This document shows, one piece after another, positions 18,484 through 26,856 of a DNA stretch of 64,000 bases. Both the position numbers and the translations under genes were made by a program. The notes under the pieces are model-generated. The model had not been told where the DNA came from and ran no database searches. It worked only from the letters and a program-made list of their open reading frames with translations. This stretch comes from Nocardia acidivorans NBRC 108247 (GTDB lineage: Bacteria; Actinomycetota; Actinomycetes; Mycobacteriales; Mycobacteriaceae). Where the stretch lies: contig NZ_BDAW01000022.1 in the NCBI RefSeq assembly GCF_001625085.1, positions 1-64,000 of the forward strand, written 5' to 3'. Positions within the stretch are counted from its first letter, which is position 1; every line of letters begins with the position of its first letter.

Positions 18484-19041
18484 GTGATTGAAGAAGCGCT
18501 CTTCGACGCCGAGGAAAAGATGGAGAAGGCTGTCTCGGTGGCGAAGGACGACCTGGGTTCCATTCGGACCGGTCGCGCGAATCCGGGCATGTTCTCCCGG
18601 GTGGTCGTGGACTACTACGGGTCGCCCACACCCATCACCCAGATCTCCAGCATTAGCGTGCCGGAGCCGCGCATGGTGATCATCAAACCGTATGAGGCGT
18701 CGCAGTTGAATGTCATCGAGACCGCGATTCGCAACTCGGATCTGGGTGTGAATCCCACCAACAACGGCGACATCATCCGGGTGTCCATCCCGCAGCTCAC
18801 CGAGGAGCGGCGCCGGGAGATGGGTAAGCAGGCGCGCTCCAAGGGTGAGGACGCCAAGATCTCCATCCGCAATGTGCGCCGCAAGGCCATGGATGAGCTG
18901 GGCCGCATCCAGAAGGATGGCGAGGCGGGTGAGGACGAGGTCGGTCGCGCCGAGAAGGATCTCGACAAGACCACCGCCCGGTACGTCTCGCAGATCGACG
19001 AACTGGTCAAGCACAAGGAAGCCGAGCTGCTCGAGGTCTGA
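18484..19041 (+). CDS. frr: Ribosome recycling factor
   Basis: A 185-residue factor that splits post-termination ribosomes with EF-G. Family features are [50 protein letters not shown] and [10 protein letters not shown]. It starts with GTG 18484 after a GGAGGAAA site. Length is normal. Confidence 0.97.
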   Translation: MIEEALFDAEEKMEKAVSVAKDDLGSIRTGRANPGMFSRVVVDYYGSPTPITQISSISVPEPRMVIIKPYEASQLNVIETAIRNSDLGVNPTNNGDIIRVSIPQLTEERRREMGKQARSKGEDAKISIRNVRRKAMDELGRIQKDGEAGEDEVGRAEKDLDKTTARYVSQIDELVKHKEAELLEV

Positions 19042-19137
19042 CGGCCGCGCGGGCGCTTCGAATCCCGGTACGGCGGCTCGGCATCTGGCACGGACGGTCG
19101 GCGGCGCCGACCGGGGGTAGGGACGAACGGACGACAA

Positions 19138-20322
19138 GTGAGCGACAGGACAATCGTGGCCGAAGAAACTGCCGCCCCCGGTGCGGTGACGCCGCCCCGG
19201 GAGGGCACCGCGGGGTCGGTGCCCGCCACACCGGGTGCGCCCGGGTCCGAGTCGAGTACCGGCGGGGGAGCGCGGGACGCGGAATCGCAGGGCGCTGCTG
19301 GTGCGCGGATCCCCGCCGGATCGCACACCCCGGCCGGTTCTCCGGGTGTGGGTGGATCGGACACCCCGGCTGATGCGTCGGCCGCGGGTGGAGCCGAGTC
19401 CACGGGATCGGATGCCGCGGGTGCGTCGGCCGGTCCGCGGTCGGCCAATGCCCCGGGCGTCGAGTCCGGCACCGCCGATTCGCCATCCATCCCCGCCGTC
19501 CCCGCATCGAAAGCGGGCCGCAACCTGCCCGCTGCCCTCGGCGTCGGATTCGGTCTGGGTCTGTCGCTCATCGCGATCCTGCTCTTCGCCCCGAAGATCC
19601 TGATCGGCGTCATCGCCGCCGCCGTCGCGGTCGCCACCTGGGAGGTCGCCAAGCGCCTGCGCGAGGCCGATGTCCTGGTCCCGCGCATCCCGCTGCTGCT
19701 GGGCGGCCAGGCCGTCATCTGGCTGGCCTGGCCCTTCGGCCCGCAGGGCGTTCTCGGCGCGTTCGGCGCGACCGCCCTGACGGTCATGGTGTGGCGCCTG
19801 TTCGACCACGGCCTGCGCGCCACCCCGCGAAACTATTTGCGCGACACCGCGATCAGCCTGTTCACCCTGTCCTGGATTGCGCTGCTGGCCGCCTTCGCCG
19901 TCCTCATGCTGACCGAGGACGACGGCAATCTGCGCGTGCTGACCTTCATGATCCTGGTCGTCTGCTCCGATGTCGGCGGCTATGTCGCGGGCGTGCTGTT
20001 CGGCAAGCACCCGATGGTCCCGCACATCAGCCCGAAGAAGTCCTGGGAGGGCTTCGGCGGTTCCCTGGTCTTCTGCGTCATCGGCGGCCTGCTCACCGTA
20101 ACCCTGCTGCTGCAAGCCAATTCGATGATCGGCGTCCTGCTGGGCGTGGCCCTGGTGCTGGTCGCCACCAGCGGCGACCTGATCGAATCCCAGGTGAAAC
20201 GCGAACTCGGCATCAAGGATATGGGCACCCTGCTGCCCGGCCACGGCGGCATCATGGACCGCCTGGACTCCATGCTCCCCTCCGCCTTCGTGGCCTGGCT
20301 TGTGCTGACCGCCCTGCTCTGA
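19138..20322 (+). CDS. cdsA: Phosphatidate cytidylyltransferase with disordered N-terminal extension
   Basis: Makes CDP-diacylglycerol from phosphatidic acid and CTP, the branch point to phosphatidylinositol and cardiolipin. The C-terminal signature is present (SGDLIESQVKRELGIKDMG then LPGHGGIMDRLDS), and about eight membrane segments lie between residues 130 and 394. The first 120 residues are Ala/Gly/Pro/Ser/Thr-rich without hydrophobic runs and look disordered; similar but shorter tails occur in relatives. GTG 19138 is the called start, so a later start is possible. A short GGTCGGC/GCCGACC stem (19096-19112) precedes it. Confidence 0.93.
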   Translation: MSDRTIVAEETAAPGAVTPPREGTAGSVPATPGAPGSESSTGGGARDAESQGAAGARIPAGSHTPAGSPGVGGSDTPADASAAGGAESTGSDAAGASAGPRSANAPGVESGTADSPSIPAVPASKAGRNLPAALGVGFGLGLSLIAILLFAPKILIGVIAAAVAVATWEVAKRLREADVLVPRIPLLLGGQAVIWLAWPFGPQGVLGAFGATALTVMVWRLFDHGLRATPRNYLRDTAISLFTLSWIALLAAFAVLMLTEDDGNLRVLTFMILVVCSDVGGYVAGVLFGKHPMVPHISPKKSWEGFGGSLVFCVIGGLLTVTLLLQANSMIGVLLGVALVLVATSGDLIESQVKRELGIKDMGTLLPGHGGIMDRLDSMLPSAFVAWLVLTALL

Positions 20323-20344
20323 AGCCCGGGTTCGCGGGGCCGGA

Positions 20345-20530
20345 TCACGCGATCGTCCAGGTCATTCCGAATGTGCGGGCCGCGTTCAGGAATTCGGCGG
20401 CGTCGAACATCTCGCCACATGGCTGAGCACGATCTTGTCGACCGAGCCGAATCGTCGCGCGCCGAGTTCGGCGAGCAGGTCGCCGAAATGCCCGCCTCGG
20501 TGCGGTCAAGTGCGAATACGGTACTGCCAC
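20345..20530 (-). pseudogene. Possible remnant of an unidentified gene downstream of an orphan operator
   Basis: Minus-strand frames contain protein-like stretches in two different registers: [20 protein letters not shown], then after a shift [20 protein letters not shown] to a stop at 20345. Both have normal amino-acid composition, while no single frame is plausible throughout. I cannot name the family. It lies just downstream (minus direction) of a perfect palindrome that resembles a TetR operator. Low confidence. Confidence 0.3.
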
Positions 20531-20544
20531 AGGGCAGTACCGTA
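20517..20544. promoter_or_regulatory. Perfect 12-bp palindrome, TetR-operator-like
   Basis: TACGGTACTGCC (20517-20528) and its exact complement (20533-20544) flank ACAG. The GGTACTGCC...GGCAGTACC type of palindrome is what many TetR-family repressors bind. No tetR gene is adjacent; the nearest intact genes are cdsA and a LapA-like gene. It could also fold as a hairpin and end transcription of the LapA-like gene on the minus strand. Confidence 0.5.
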
Positions 20545-20583
20545 GGTCCGCGGACGAGTTGGTGCGCGCGGGGGTGTGAGCGG

Positions 20584-20907
20584 TCAGGTGTTCTTCTTGG
20601 CGGCACGGCGCAACTGCAGGATGCGGTAGCCGCCGACCAGGGCCGTGCCCAGCGCTCCGGCGACAACCGACAGCAGGACCAGGACGCCGATGGGCAGGTT
20701 CCAGTTCCAGGCGAAGAAGGAGACTTCGGACTGGTCGAGGTTCTGCAGGATGAAGATCAGCACGACGATCCCGAGCAGCGCGGCGATGACGAGGCCGATC
20801 CAGGCGTAGCCGGCGCGGGTTTTGAGGACGCCCTGGCCCTTGTGCTTGGTGTTCGGCGTATTCGGGGTCGGCTCCGACCCTGCGGTCGGTGCGGCGTCAG
20901 CGGTCAT
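20584..20907 (-). CDS. LapA-domain (DUF1049) membrane protein
   Basis: A 107-residue protein. The first 35 residues are polar and Pro/Thr-rich. Two membrane segments follow (about residues 34-54 and 73-95), the second holding the family pattern [31 protein letters not shown]. LapA-like proteins are thought to help assemble envelope components; the exact role here is unknown. ATG 20907 chosen; a start 14 codons upstream is possible. It is divergent from rlmN, with 174 bp between the two. Confidence 0.8.
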   Translation of the reverse strand: MTADAAPTAGSEPTPNTPNTKHKGQGVLKTRAGYAWIGLVIAALLGIVVLIFILQNLDQSEVSFFAWNWNLPIGVLVLLSVVAGALGTALVGGYRILQLRRAAKKNT

Positions 20908-21081
20908 AGCTTGATCATTGCCGATTGTTATGACCGTTGCACGCATATTGCCGCTTATCAGCTCTATGTCGTTTCGCTGGCTGTTAGCCGGGCCACGGTC
21001 GGCGGGATCACGGCGAATGTGATGAGCGCATCGCACCCCGCACGCCCGAAACGGCTGTTCGGATGGAACACTGGACGGGTT

Positions 21082-22194
21082 ATGACTGCCATCCCCGTGC
21101 CCCTCGTGTTCGACGCCCCTCGCCGTGGCCTGCCGCCCCGGCATCTCGCCGACCTCGATCCGCAGGAACGCAAGGCGGCTGTCGAGGAGCTCGGGCTCCC
21201 CAAATTCCGCGCCGATCAGATCGCGCGCCAGTACTACGGCCGCCTGGTCGCCGATCCGGCCTTGATGACCGATCTGCCCGAGGCCATGCGCGCCAAGGTC
21301 GGCGAGGCATTGTTCCCGCCACTGCTCACCGAGGTGCGGCATGTGGTCTGCGATGACGGCAGCACCCGCAAGACGCTGTGGCGTGCGGGTGACGGCACGC
21401 TCCTGGAGAGCGTCCTGATGCGCTACCCCGACCGCAACACCCTCTGCATCTCCAGCCAGGCGGGCTGCGGTATGGCCTGCCCGTTCTGCGCCACCGGCCA
21501 GGCGGGCCTGACCCGCAACCTGTCCACCGCCGAAATCGTCGACCAGGTCCGTGCCGCCGCGGCCTCCCTGCGCGACGGCGTGGTACCCGGTGGTCCCGGC
21601 CGCCTCTCCAACATCGTCTTCATGGGTATGGGCGAACCTCTGGCGAACTATAAGCGGGTGGTAAATGCGGTGCGCCGCATCACTTCTCCGGCCCCCGACG
21701 GCTTGGGTATCTCTCAACGCAGCGTCGTCGTCTCGACCGTCGGCCTGGCCCCCGCCATCCGCAAACTCGCCGACGAAGACCTCTCGGTGACCCTCGCGGT
21801 CTCCCTGCACACTCCCGACGACGAACTCCGCGACACCCTGGTCCCGGTCAACAACCGCTGGCCCATCGCCGAAGTCCTGGACGCCGCAAGGTATTACGCC
21901 GACAAGTCCGGCCGCCGCGTGTCGATCGAATACGCCTTGATCCGCGACATCAACGACCAGCCTTGGCGTGCAGACCTTTTGGGTAAGAAGCTCCACAAGG
22001 CCCTGGGCTCCCGCGTGCACGTCAACGTCATCCCGCTGAACCCCACTCCGGGCAGCAAGTGGGACGCCAGCCCCAAGTCCGCGGAACGCGAATTCGTCCG
22101 CCGCGTCAACGAACAGGGCGTCCCCTGCACCGTCCGCGACACCCGAGGACAGGAAATCGCCGCAGCCTGCGGCCAACTCGCCGCGGAAGGTTAA
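21082..22194 (+). CDS. rlmN: Dual-specificity RNA methyltransferase RlmN
   Basis: A radical-SAM enzyme that makes 2-methyladenosine in 23S rRNA (A2503) and some tRNAs. The iron-sulfur motif is CGMACPFC (CxxxCxxC, about residues 129-136). GMGEPLANY is the SAM-contact motif, and the catalytic Cys lies in [14 protein letters not shown] near the C-terminus. 370 residues, normal. ATG 21082 chosen, since [19 protein letters not shown] is the usual N-terminus. The gene ends at a 10-bp hairpin. Confidence 0.95.
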   Translation: MTAIPVPLVFDAPRRGLPPRHLADLDPQERKAAVEELGLPKFRADQIARQYYGRLVADPALMTDLPEAMRAKVGEALFPPLLTEVRHVVCDDGSTRKTLWRAGDGTLLESVLMRYPDRNTLCISSQAGCGMACPFCATGQAGLTRNLSTAEIVDQVRAAAASLRDGVVPGGPGRLSNIVFMGMGEPLANYKRVVNAVRRITSPAPDGLGISQRSVVVSTVGLAPAIRKLADEDLSVTLAVSLHTPDDELRDTLVPVNNRWPIAEVLDAARYYADKSGRRVSIEYALIRDINDQPWRADLLGKKLHKALGSRVHVNVIPLNPTPGSKWDASPKSAEREFVRRVNEQGVPCTVRDTRGQEIAAACGQLAAEG

Positions 22195-22218
22195 ATCGGC
22201 CCGGTGCGGAAGATAAAT

Positions 22219-22253
22219 CAGGCGGCGAATTCCCGAAGGTGAATCGCCGCCTG
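22219..22253 (+). terminator. Terminator hairpin after rlmN
   Basis: A 10-bp perfect stem (22219-22228 with 22244-22253) lies 25 bp beyond the rlmN stop; there is no T-run. The rest of 22195-22531 shows no gene or repeat that I can support. Confidence 0.55.
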
Positions 22254-22531
22254 GGTCGTGTCCCTGCTCTGGACCCTTTTCCCTGATCGCACACCGCGAT
22301 CGTCGCCGGGCGAGACAACCGTCGGAAGCTCCGGGGTTTGTTCACCTCGCGGGATGGAAGTACGGATGGCCGAAGTGGGTTCGACTCTGCAATCCGCGGC
22401 CGGAACTCGCCTCAATCGGCTTCGAGACAGGCCAGTCCATCGGTAGAAGCGTTTGTAGAGCGGTGGTCACGGGCTCGAAACCTATCGAGGTGGAATTCGT
22501 AATGTTTGGCCGCGCGGGCAGGTGAGCCTCG

Positions 22532-22954
22532 TCAACGGTTGTCCGGATGTGTGACAGCGCAGACGGTGAGCAGGTCGGCGAGGTCGGCGAAGTCATCCGG
22601 GTTTACCGTGAATAGCGGGAGCCCGTGCACCGACGCGATCGCTGCGATCATGAGATCTATCCTGCGGGGCTTGGGATTTCGGCCTGCGTCCAATACCGCC
22701 GCGACGATGTTGCCGAAACGTCGGGCCGTCCGAGTATCGAATGGCAACGGGTCGAACAGTGCCTCAGCGTTTTGCAGGCGCTCGATTCGCCTTGCACGCT
22801 CGGCCGTGTCCTTGGCGTAGTGCGGCCCGGCAGCCAGCTCGGCCATGGTGACCGAACTGACCATCAGCTCGCTCGGCAGTTCCTGCGGATCGAGGCCGTC
22901 GATCAGAATGATGACGTTGGTATCGACCAGGCCGCGCTCTGGCTTGTCCGTCAT
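22532..22954 (-). CDS. PIN-domain ribonuclease toxin (VapC-like)
   Basis: A 140-residue PIN-domain protein expected to cut RNA when not held by its antitoxin. Acidic metal ligands are visible: D in GLVDTNVIILID near the N-terminus, E in MAELAAGPHY, D in DTRTARRFG and RRIDLMIAAIA, and D in TVNPDDFADL. The start ATG overlaps the stop of the antitoxin gene (ATGA). VapC family toxins act on tRNA or rRNA; the target here is unknown. Confidence 0.88.
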   Translation of the reverse strand: MTDKPERGLVDTNVIILIDGLDPQELPSELMVSSVTMAELAAGPHYAKDTAERARRIERLQNAEALFDPLPFDTRTARRFGNIVAAVLDAGRNPKPRRIDLMIAAIASVHGLPLFTVNPDDFADLADLLTVCAVTHPDNR

Positions 22955-23268
22955 TCGACTGTCCCGGATTCGAATTCGCCCCGGCGGTAAGCACGGTCAT
23001 ATGGGTCGTACAGCGAATCATCGATCGATCCGGCGATGTCTTGCTGCCAATCCTGCTGCACAGCGAGCCCGACGAAGGCAGCAATGACTTCCTCGCGCGG
23101 CACGGCGATCCGCCGGTTGGCGCGGCGATGGGGAATTAGGTCCGCCACTGGCGAACCATCCACGGTGATGGTGTACCCCTGGCCTGCCCGTACCTCGCGC
23201 AGGACCTGGCTGGCATTGTTGCGCAACTGCCGTTGGGGGATCTCCGGAAGCTCGGCGGGCGAGGTCAT
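22951..23268 (-). CDS. Type II antitoxin (Phd/YefM or VapB-like)
   Basis: A 105-residue protein. The N-terminal half has the Phd/YefM DNA-binding fold pattern: EIPQRQLRNNASQVLREVRAG, then GYTITVDGSPVADLIPH. The C-terminal part (about residues 60-105) is acidic and should wrap the toxin. It is coupled to the toxin by ATGA and probably represses the pair. Confidence 0.88.
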   Translation of the reverse strand: MTSPAELPEIPQRQLRNNASQVLREVRAGQGYTITVDGSPVADLIPHRRANRRIAVPREEVIAAFVGLAVQQDWQQDIAGSIDDSLYDPYDRAYRRGEFESGTVE

Positions 23269-23290
23269 AACAGCAGCGTACGCCCACGTG

Positions 23291-23500
23291 CTACGGCGAT
23301 GCTACGGATTTCCTACAGCGTCCTTGACGCGCCTCGGGCAGCTGCGGCGGCTCGGACGGGTTTCGGGATTCAGCGACATACCTGAGTGCCCGGCCGAGTG
23401 TGGTGGGGCCTCGCAGGAGCTGTCGTACAAAGTGCGATCCGATGAACCCGGCTCCGCCGGTGACCAGAACCTTATGAGGGCGTGCCTTCGATGGACGGAC
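23291..23500 (-). pseudogene. N-terminal fragment of a nucleotide-sugar dehydratase/epimerase (RmlB-like)
   Basis: The minus strand encodes KVLVTGGAGFIGSHFVRQLL, the NAD-binding GxxGxxG start of short-chain epimerases and dehydratases, with GSHFVR typical of dTDP-glucose 4,6-dehydratase. After the first 25 residues the frame loses all similarity and stops at 23291. No start codon is visible upstream in frame. It is a broken piece, next to a transposase tail, in a scar between the toxin-antitoxin pair and the truncated VOC gene. Confidence 0.6.
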
Positions 23501-23567
23501 AACGTGAGCCGGAAATCGTAGCGGCCGAGAGGTTTTGAGATATTGTCCAATCCTGGATCGATAAGTT

Positions 23568-23741
23568 TCAGGCGATCTCCGTTCGGGTGGTTTCGGCTGG
23601 TGTGGCGGGGTTGTGTCGCGGGGGGCGTTCGAGCAGCTTGCCCTTGTGGAACAGCGCGCCGGCGCGGACTAGGGCGGCGAGTTCGGGCGCATCGACCTTG
23701 CGCCAGCGGGTCTGTGCGGCCTCAATCAGCTGGTAGGCCAT
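23568..23741 (-). mobile_element. C-terminal tail of an IS256-family transposase
   Basis: A minus-strand frame reads IAMAYQLIEAAQTRWRKVD, then PELAALVRAGALFHKGKLLE and stops at 23568. This matches what I know of the C-terminus of Mutator/IS256 transposases. The catalytic part is absent: at about 23745-23757 the sequence turns into the interior of a VOC-family gene on the other strand. Terminal repeats were not recognised. The element is therefore an insertion scar left after deletion. Confidence 0.6.
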
Positions 23742-24378
23742 GGCGATTCCCGCCGTGACGCACGAGCAGACTCGGCCCTACGGTTACGGCGTGATCGAAC
23801 GAGACGGCTGCCAGGTGCACTTCGGGCCGGTGCCCGCAGGGGCGGGGAGTGCGGAATCCGCGCGCGTGGGTTGCCTGGTGATCATCGACGACGCCGAGCG
23901 CTGGCACACGGAATTCAGTGCGAGCCTGCGAAATCGATATGGCCGCGTACCCAGGACCGGCATCCCTCGGATCACTCGATTCCGGCCCGGCCAGACGCGC
24001 TTCACAGTGGTCGATCCGGCCGGCAACTCGATCATCTACATTGAGCGCGGCGAGCCCGATTTCGACTACGGCGGCTCCCGCGACCTGAGCGGTCTGGCAA
24101 GAGTTTTGGACAATGCCCGCATCCTGAAGGACTTCAAGACCGACGATCGGGCCGCGGCGAAGGTGCTCGAGGTCGGCCTGCGGCGTTTCGCGCAGACCGC
24201 TACAGCCGTCGAACGCAAACGCGCCTTGGCCATGCTCACCGAGATCTATATCGCCGCAGGCGATTCCGAACGCGTGGCCGGAGCTCGAGGTGAGCTCGCC
24301 GCGCTGGAGTCATCCGAGGCCGACCCCGTCAATATCAGCACCGAGCCGCTCGATATGCCGACACCGCCGCTGGGCTGA
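23740..24378 (+). CDS. VOC (glyoxalase/bleomycin-resistance) family protein, 5'-truncated
   Basis: A 212-residue frame. Residues 5-105 are a VOC domain lacking its first beta-alpha unit: it opens inside the fold at AVTHEQTRPYGYGVIERDG and goes on to QVHFGPVP, CLVIIDDAERWHTEF and FTVVDPAGNSIIYIERG. The C-terminal 100 residues are helical with a TPR-like run (RALAMLTEIYIAAGDSERVAGARGEL). The N-terminus appears lost at the junction with the IS256 tail. ATG 23740 may serve as a makeshift start; the product is probably inactive or altered. Confidence 0.6.
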   Translation: MAIPAVTHEQTRPYGYGVIERDGCQVHFGPVPAGAGSAESARVGCLVIIDDAERWHTEFSASLRNRYGRVPRTGIPRITRFRPGQTRFTVVDPAGNSIIYIERGEPDFDYGGSRDLSGLARVLDNARILKDFKTDDRAAAKVLEVGLRRFAQTATAVERKRALAMLTEIYIAAGDSERVAGARGELAALESSEADPVNISTEPLDMPTPPLG

Positions 24379-24466
24379 CGGCGGGTCGACGCGTCCCGCA
24401 CATTGCTTTCGCCTCGCTGCCAGGCTTCTAGTGGGCAGGCCTGACGCCCTTGCCTGAGCGAGACGC

Positions 24467-25267
24467 TCAATGGTCGCCGGTAGGTCGTGTGCGGGTGGTC
24501 AACCAGTCGCTGTAGCGGGTTGATGCCAGGCGCGCGGCCGGTCCGGCGGTGAGGGTGCCGTCGGGTGCCAGAGCGAAGGGCCCGGCCTCGGGATCGGTAC
24601 GGACCGTGCGATGGTCGCCGGTTGCGATGAGGGTCATTCGGGCGATCCGGTCCAGACCCAACACCTCTGGGCCTGCGATGTCGACAGTGCCGTCGAGCGC
24701 TGGGGCGGAGGCGATTTCGGCGATAAGTTGTGCCGCGTCGGTCGCGGCGATCGGCTGCAGGCGCGTGGCGGGTAGCCGGACGGTATTCGCATCGGCTGTC
24801 CAGGAGAAGATTTCATCGAGGTATTCGAAGAACTGGGTGGCGCGCACGATCGAGTACGGGATAGGTCCTGCTGCGAACAGCTTCTCCTGCAAGGCTTTTG
24901 CCCGATAATAGCCTAGATCGGGCGCCTGATCGACACCGACTATCGACAGCAGGACCAGATGGCCCACGCCCGCTCGATGCGCAGCTGTCTGCAGATTGCC
25001 GACAGTGGTTCGGAAGAAGTCTGCCGCGCTATCGTCGGGTATCGGCGCCTGGGTGGCGTCGATCGCAACGTCGATCCCGGCGAGTGCCTCGGCGAGTCCA
25101 TCGCCGGTGAACAGGTCGATGCCGGTGGATCGCGACAGCGCCGCCGCGTCGTGCCCTGCCGCCGACAACGCCGCCACGATGTGCGCGCCGATGAGGCCGG
25201 TGCCGCCCAGGACTGCGATCCGCAACGGTCGTTTCTGTTGTGTCACAGTCAAATTCGTGGAATTCAT
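24467..25267 (-). CDS. NmrA-like NAD(P)-binding oxidoreductase
   Basis: A 266-residue atypical short-chain dehydrogenase. The nucleotide motif is VLGGTGLIGAHI (GxxGxxG, about residues 18-29). Residues 60-95 read like NmrA/YwnB-type reductases (VAIDATQAPIPDD, then HLVLLSIVGVD). A YYRAKALQEKL sequence stands where the catalytic YxxxK lies. It is 13 bp downstream of the SnoaL-like gene, so the pair are one operon divergent from the LysR regulator. The start ATG 25267 lacks a clear ribosome site. Confidence 0.82.
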   Translation of the reverse strand: MNSTNLTVTQQKRPLRIAVLGGTGLIGAHIVAALSAAGHDAAALSRSTGIDLFTGDGLAEALAGIDVAIDATQAPIPDDSAADFFRTTVGNLQTAAHRAGVGHLVLLSIVGVDQAPDLGYYRAKALQEKLFAAGPIPYSIVRATQFFEYLDEIFSWTADANTVRLPATRLQPIAATDAAQLIAEIASAPALDGTVDIAGPEVLGLDRIARMTLIATGDHRTVRTDPEAGPFALAPDGTLTAGPAARLASTRYSDWLTTRTRPTGDH

Positions 25268-25280
25268 CAGGAGAGTCCCT

Positions 25281-25784
25281 TCAGGCGAAGATGGCGGAGG
25301 GGTCGCCGGTGAACCAGATGTTGTCGATGCGCATCCGGGAGATGAGCCATCGGTCGCCGTCACGCCGCAGTTCGAGTTCGTAGGGGTTCTTCAATAGAGC
25401 GTGGACCGATGGGTCGGTGGTGAGCAGGTGCTGGGCCTCCACGAGTGCGGTCATGGTCGCGACATCGCCGTCGATGCTGATGCGGGGATTGGTGACCTGG
25501 TGGGTGGTGTTCACCCGGTCGGCGAACATGGCCAGAATCGTGGTGACGATGGTGTCGCGGCCGCTCATCACCGGTGGAGTGCCACCCCAGCGGGCCGCGG
25601 CGGGCCGGAAGTCCAGCTCGGCGTCGGGGGTGAACGCGGAGGCGAACAGCTCGGGATCCTTGGTGTCCTGTCCGAGGCCGAACCGGTACAGGGCGTCGGT
25701 GATCTCGGCGCGGTCGCGCAGCTCCGCGACGACCGCGGCGAGATCGGCCGACGATGCATGCAACGCGTATGGGGTGGTGCTCAC
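25281..25784 (-). CDS. SnoaL-like (nuclear transport factor 2 fold) protein
   Basis: A 167-residue protein with an NTF2-like cone fold. The helix pattern AELRDRAEITDALYRFGLGQDT and the strand ending LISRMRIDNIWFTGD are typical of the SnoaL_4 group, which contains cyclases, hydratases and ligand-binding proteins. No specific substrate can be assigned. It starts with GTG 25784 and is first in a two-gene unit with the reductase. Confidence 0.82.
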   Translation of the reverse strand: MSTTPYALHASSADLAAVVAELRDRAEITDALYRFGLGQDTKDPELFASAFTPDAELDFRPAAARWGGTPPVMSGRDTIVTTILAMFADRVNTTHQVTNPRISIDGDVATMTALVEAQHLLTTDPSVHALLKNPYELELRRDGDRWLISRMRIDNIWFTGDPSAIFA

Positions 25785-25813
25785 TGCAACTCCTCGTATC
25801 GACGGTGTGGGGT

Positions 25814-25837
25814 CGTGGTTTTCACTCTGCTACCACG
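25814..25837. promoter_or_regulatory. Inverted repeat in the LysR divergent promoter
   Basis: CGTGGT (25814-25819) and ACCACG (25832-25837) form a 6-bp inverted repeat with a 12-bp gap, between the divergent SnoaL-like and LysR genes. LysR regulators usually bind such spaced dyads near T-N11-A. The assignment is by position and symmetry only. Confidence 0.35.
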
Positions 25838-25902
25838 GCGAGTGGCGAACAACGCGCCTTTGCGCCACGATCGTTACGCGAGACTTAACGATGGAGTGGT
25901 TG

Positions 25903-26760
25903 ATGATCGAACGGCATGAGGTGGAAACCCTGCTGACCCTGGCCGAGGAGCTGCACTTCGGACGCACCGCGGAGCGGCTGCGGGTGTCGACGGCGCGGGT
26001 CAGCCAGACCGTGCGCAAGCTGGAGCGTCGTGTCGGAGTGCCGTTGTTCCAGCGCACCAGCCGCCGAGTCGAACTCACTCCGGTCGGGCGGCAACTGACC
26101 GAGGAACTGCGCCCCGCCCGGGATGCGATGGCAGCCGCGCTGCGGCGGGCCGTCGATGCCGGGCGCGGCCTCACCGGTGAGCTGCGAGTGGGTTTCGTCG
26201 GCCCGGCCGCGGCGCAATTGCTGATCGGCGTCACCGCGGAATTCCGTCGGCGGCTCCTCGACTGCGAGGTCCGCATCCGCGAAGCACAGCCTGCCGAAAT
26301 CGCGGAGTGGTTGCGGCAGGGCGATATCGACGTGGGTCTGTGCGCATTCACCGATACCGCACCGGATTTGGCGCGCAGTCCGGTACTGATCCGGGAGGCC
26401 GCCGTTCTCGCGGTCGGCACCAGCCATCGGTGGGCGCACCGACGCGAGATACCCGTCGCGGAACTGGCCGACACACCCGTGATCCGCCTGGTCGGTACCG
26501 TCACACCGGAGACCGATCAACGACCGGGCCCCTCCGCGGCCACCCTGCAGGAGGCGCTGGCCCTCGTCGGATTCGGGCAGGGCGTGCTGCCGATCGGCGC
26601 GCACGCTCAGCGCTACCATGCTCGACCCGACCTCACCTACCTGCCGCTGCGTGACACACCGCCGCTGGAATGGGGACTGGTCTGGTCGGCCGAGCACACC
26701 ACCGCCCGCATCCGCGCCTTCGTCGACGCCGCCCTCAGCTACACCGGCAATGGGCTTTGA
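25903..26760 (+). CDS. LysR-family transcriptional regulator
   Basis: A 285-residue regulator. The N-terminal winged helix is clear (LLTLAEELHFGRTAERLRVS, TARVSQTVRKLERRVGVPLF, RRVELTPVG), followed by a two-lobed effector domain (GELRVGFVGPAAAQLL, DIDVGLCAF, ALVGFGQGVLPIG). An in-frame ATG at 25891 would add four residues. It is divergent from the SnoaL-reductase pair and is the probable regulator of it, as is usual for LysR genes. Confidence 0.93.
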   Translation: MIERHEVETLLTLAEELHFGRTAERLRVSTARVSQTVRKLERRVGVPLFQRTSRRVELTPVGRQLTEELRPARDAMAAALRRAVDAGRGLTGELRVGFVGPAAAQLLIGVTAEFRRRLLDCEVRIREAQPAEIAEWLRQGDIDVGLCAFTDTAPDLARSPVLIREAAVLAVGTSHRWAHRREIPVAELADTPVIRLVGTVTPETDQRPGPSAATLQEALALVGFGQGVLPIGAHAQRYHARPDLTYLPLRDTPPLEWGLVWSAEHTTARIRAFVDAALSYTGNGL

Positions 26761-26856
26761 ACCCTGGTCACCGGCCGGCCAGTTCGGTCAACACGACATG
26801 CGGCGAAACAGGAGGTTCACGACCCCCGGCCTCGCGGTGGGATCGGCGGGGCGAGC

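Noticed and set aside
17689-20244. Long minus-strand open frame of 851 codons
   Set aside because: It lies antisense to pyrH, frr and cdsA, all with clear family motifs and ribosome sites. High GC in the third codon position makes such shadow frames common.
22195-22531. Possible small gene between rlmN and the toxin gene
   Set aside because: Only short frames of biased composition without ribosome sites; apart from the rlmN hairpin nothing could be supported.
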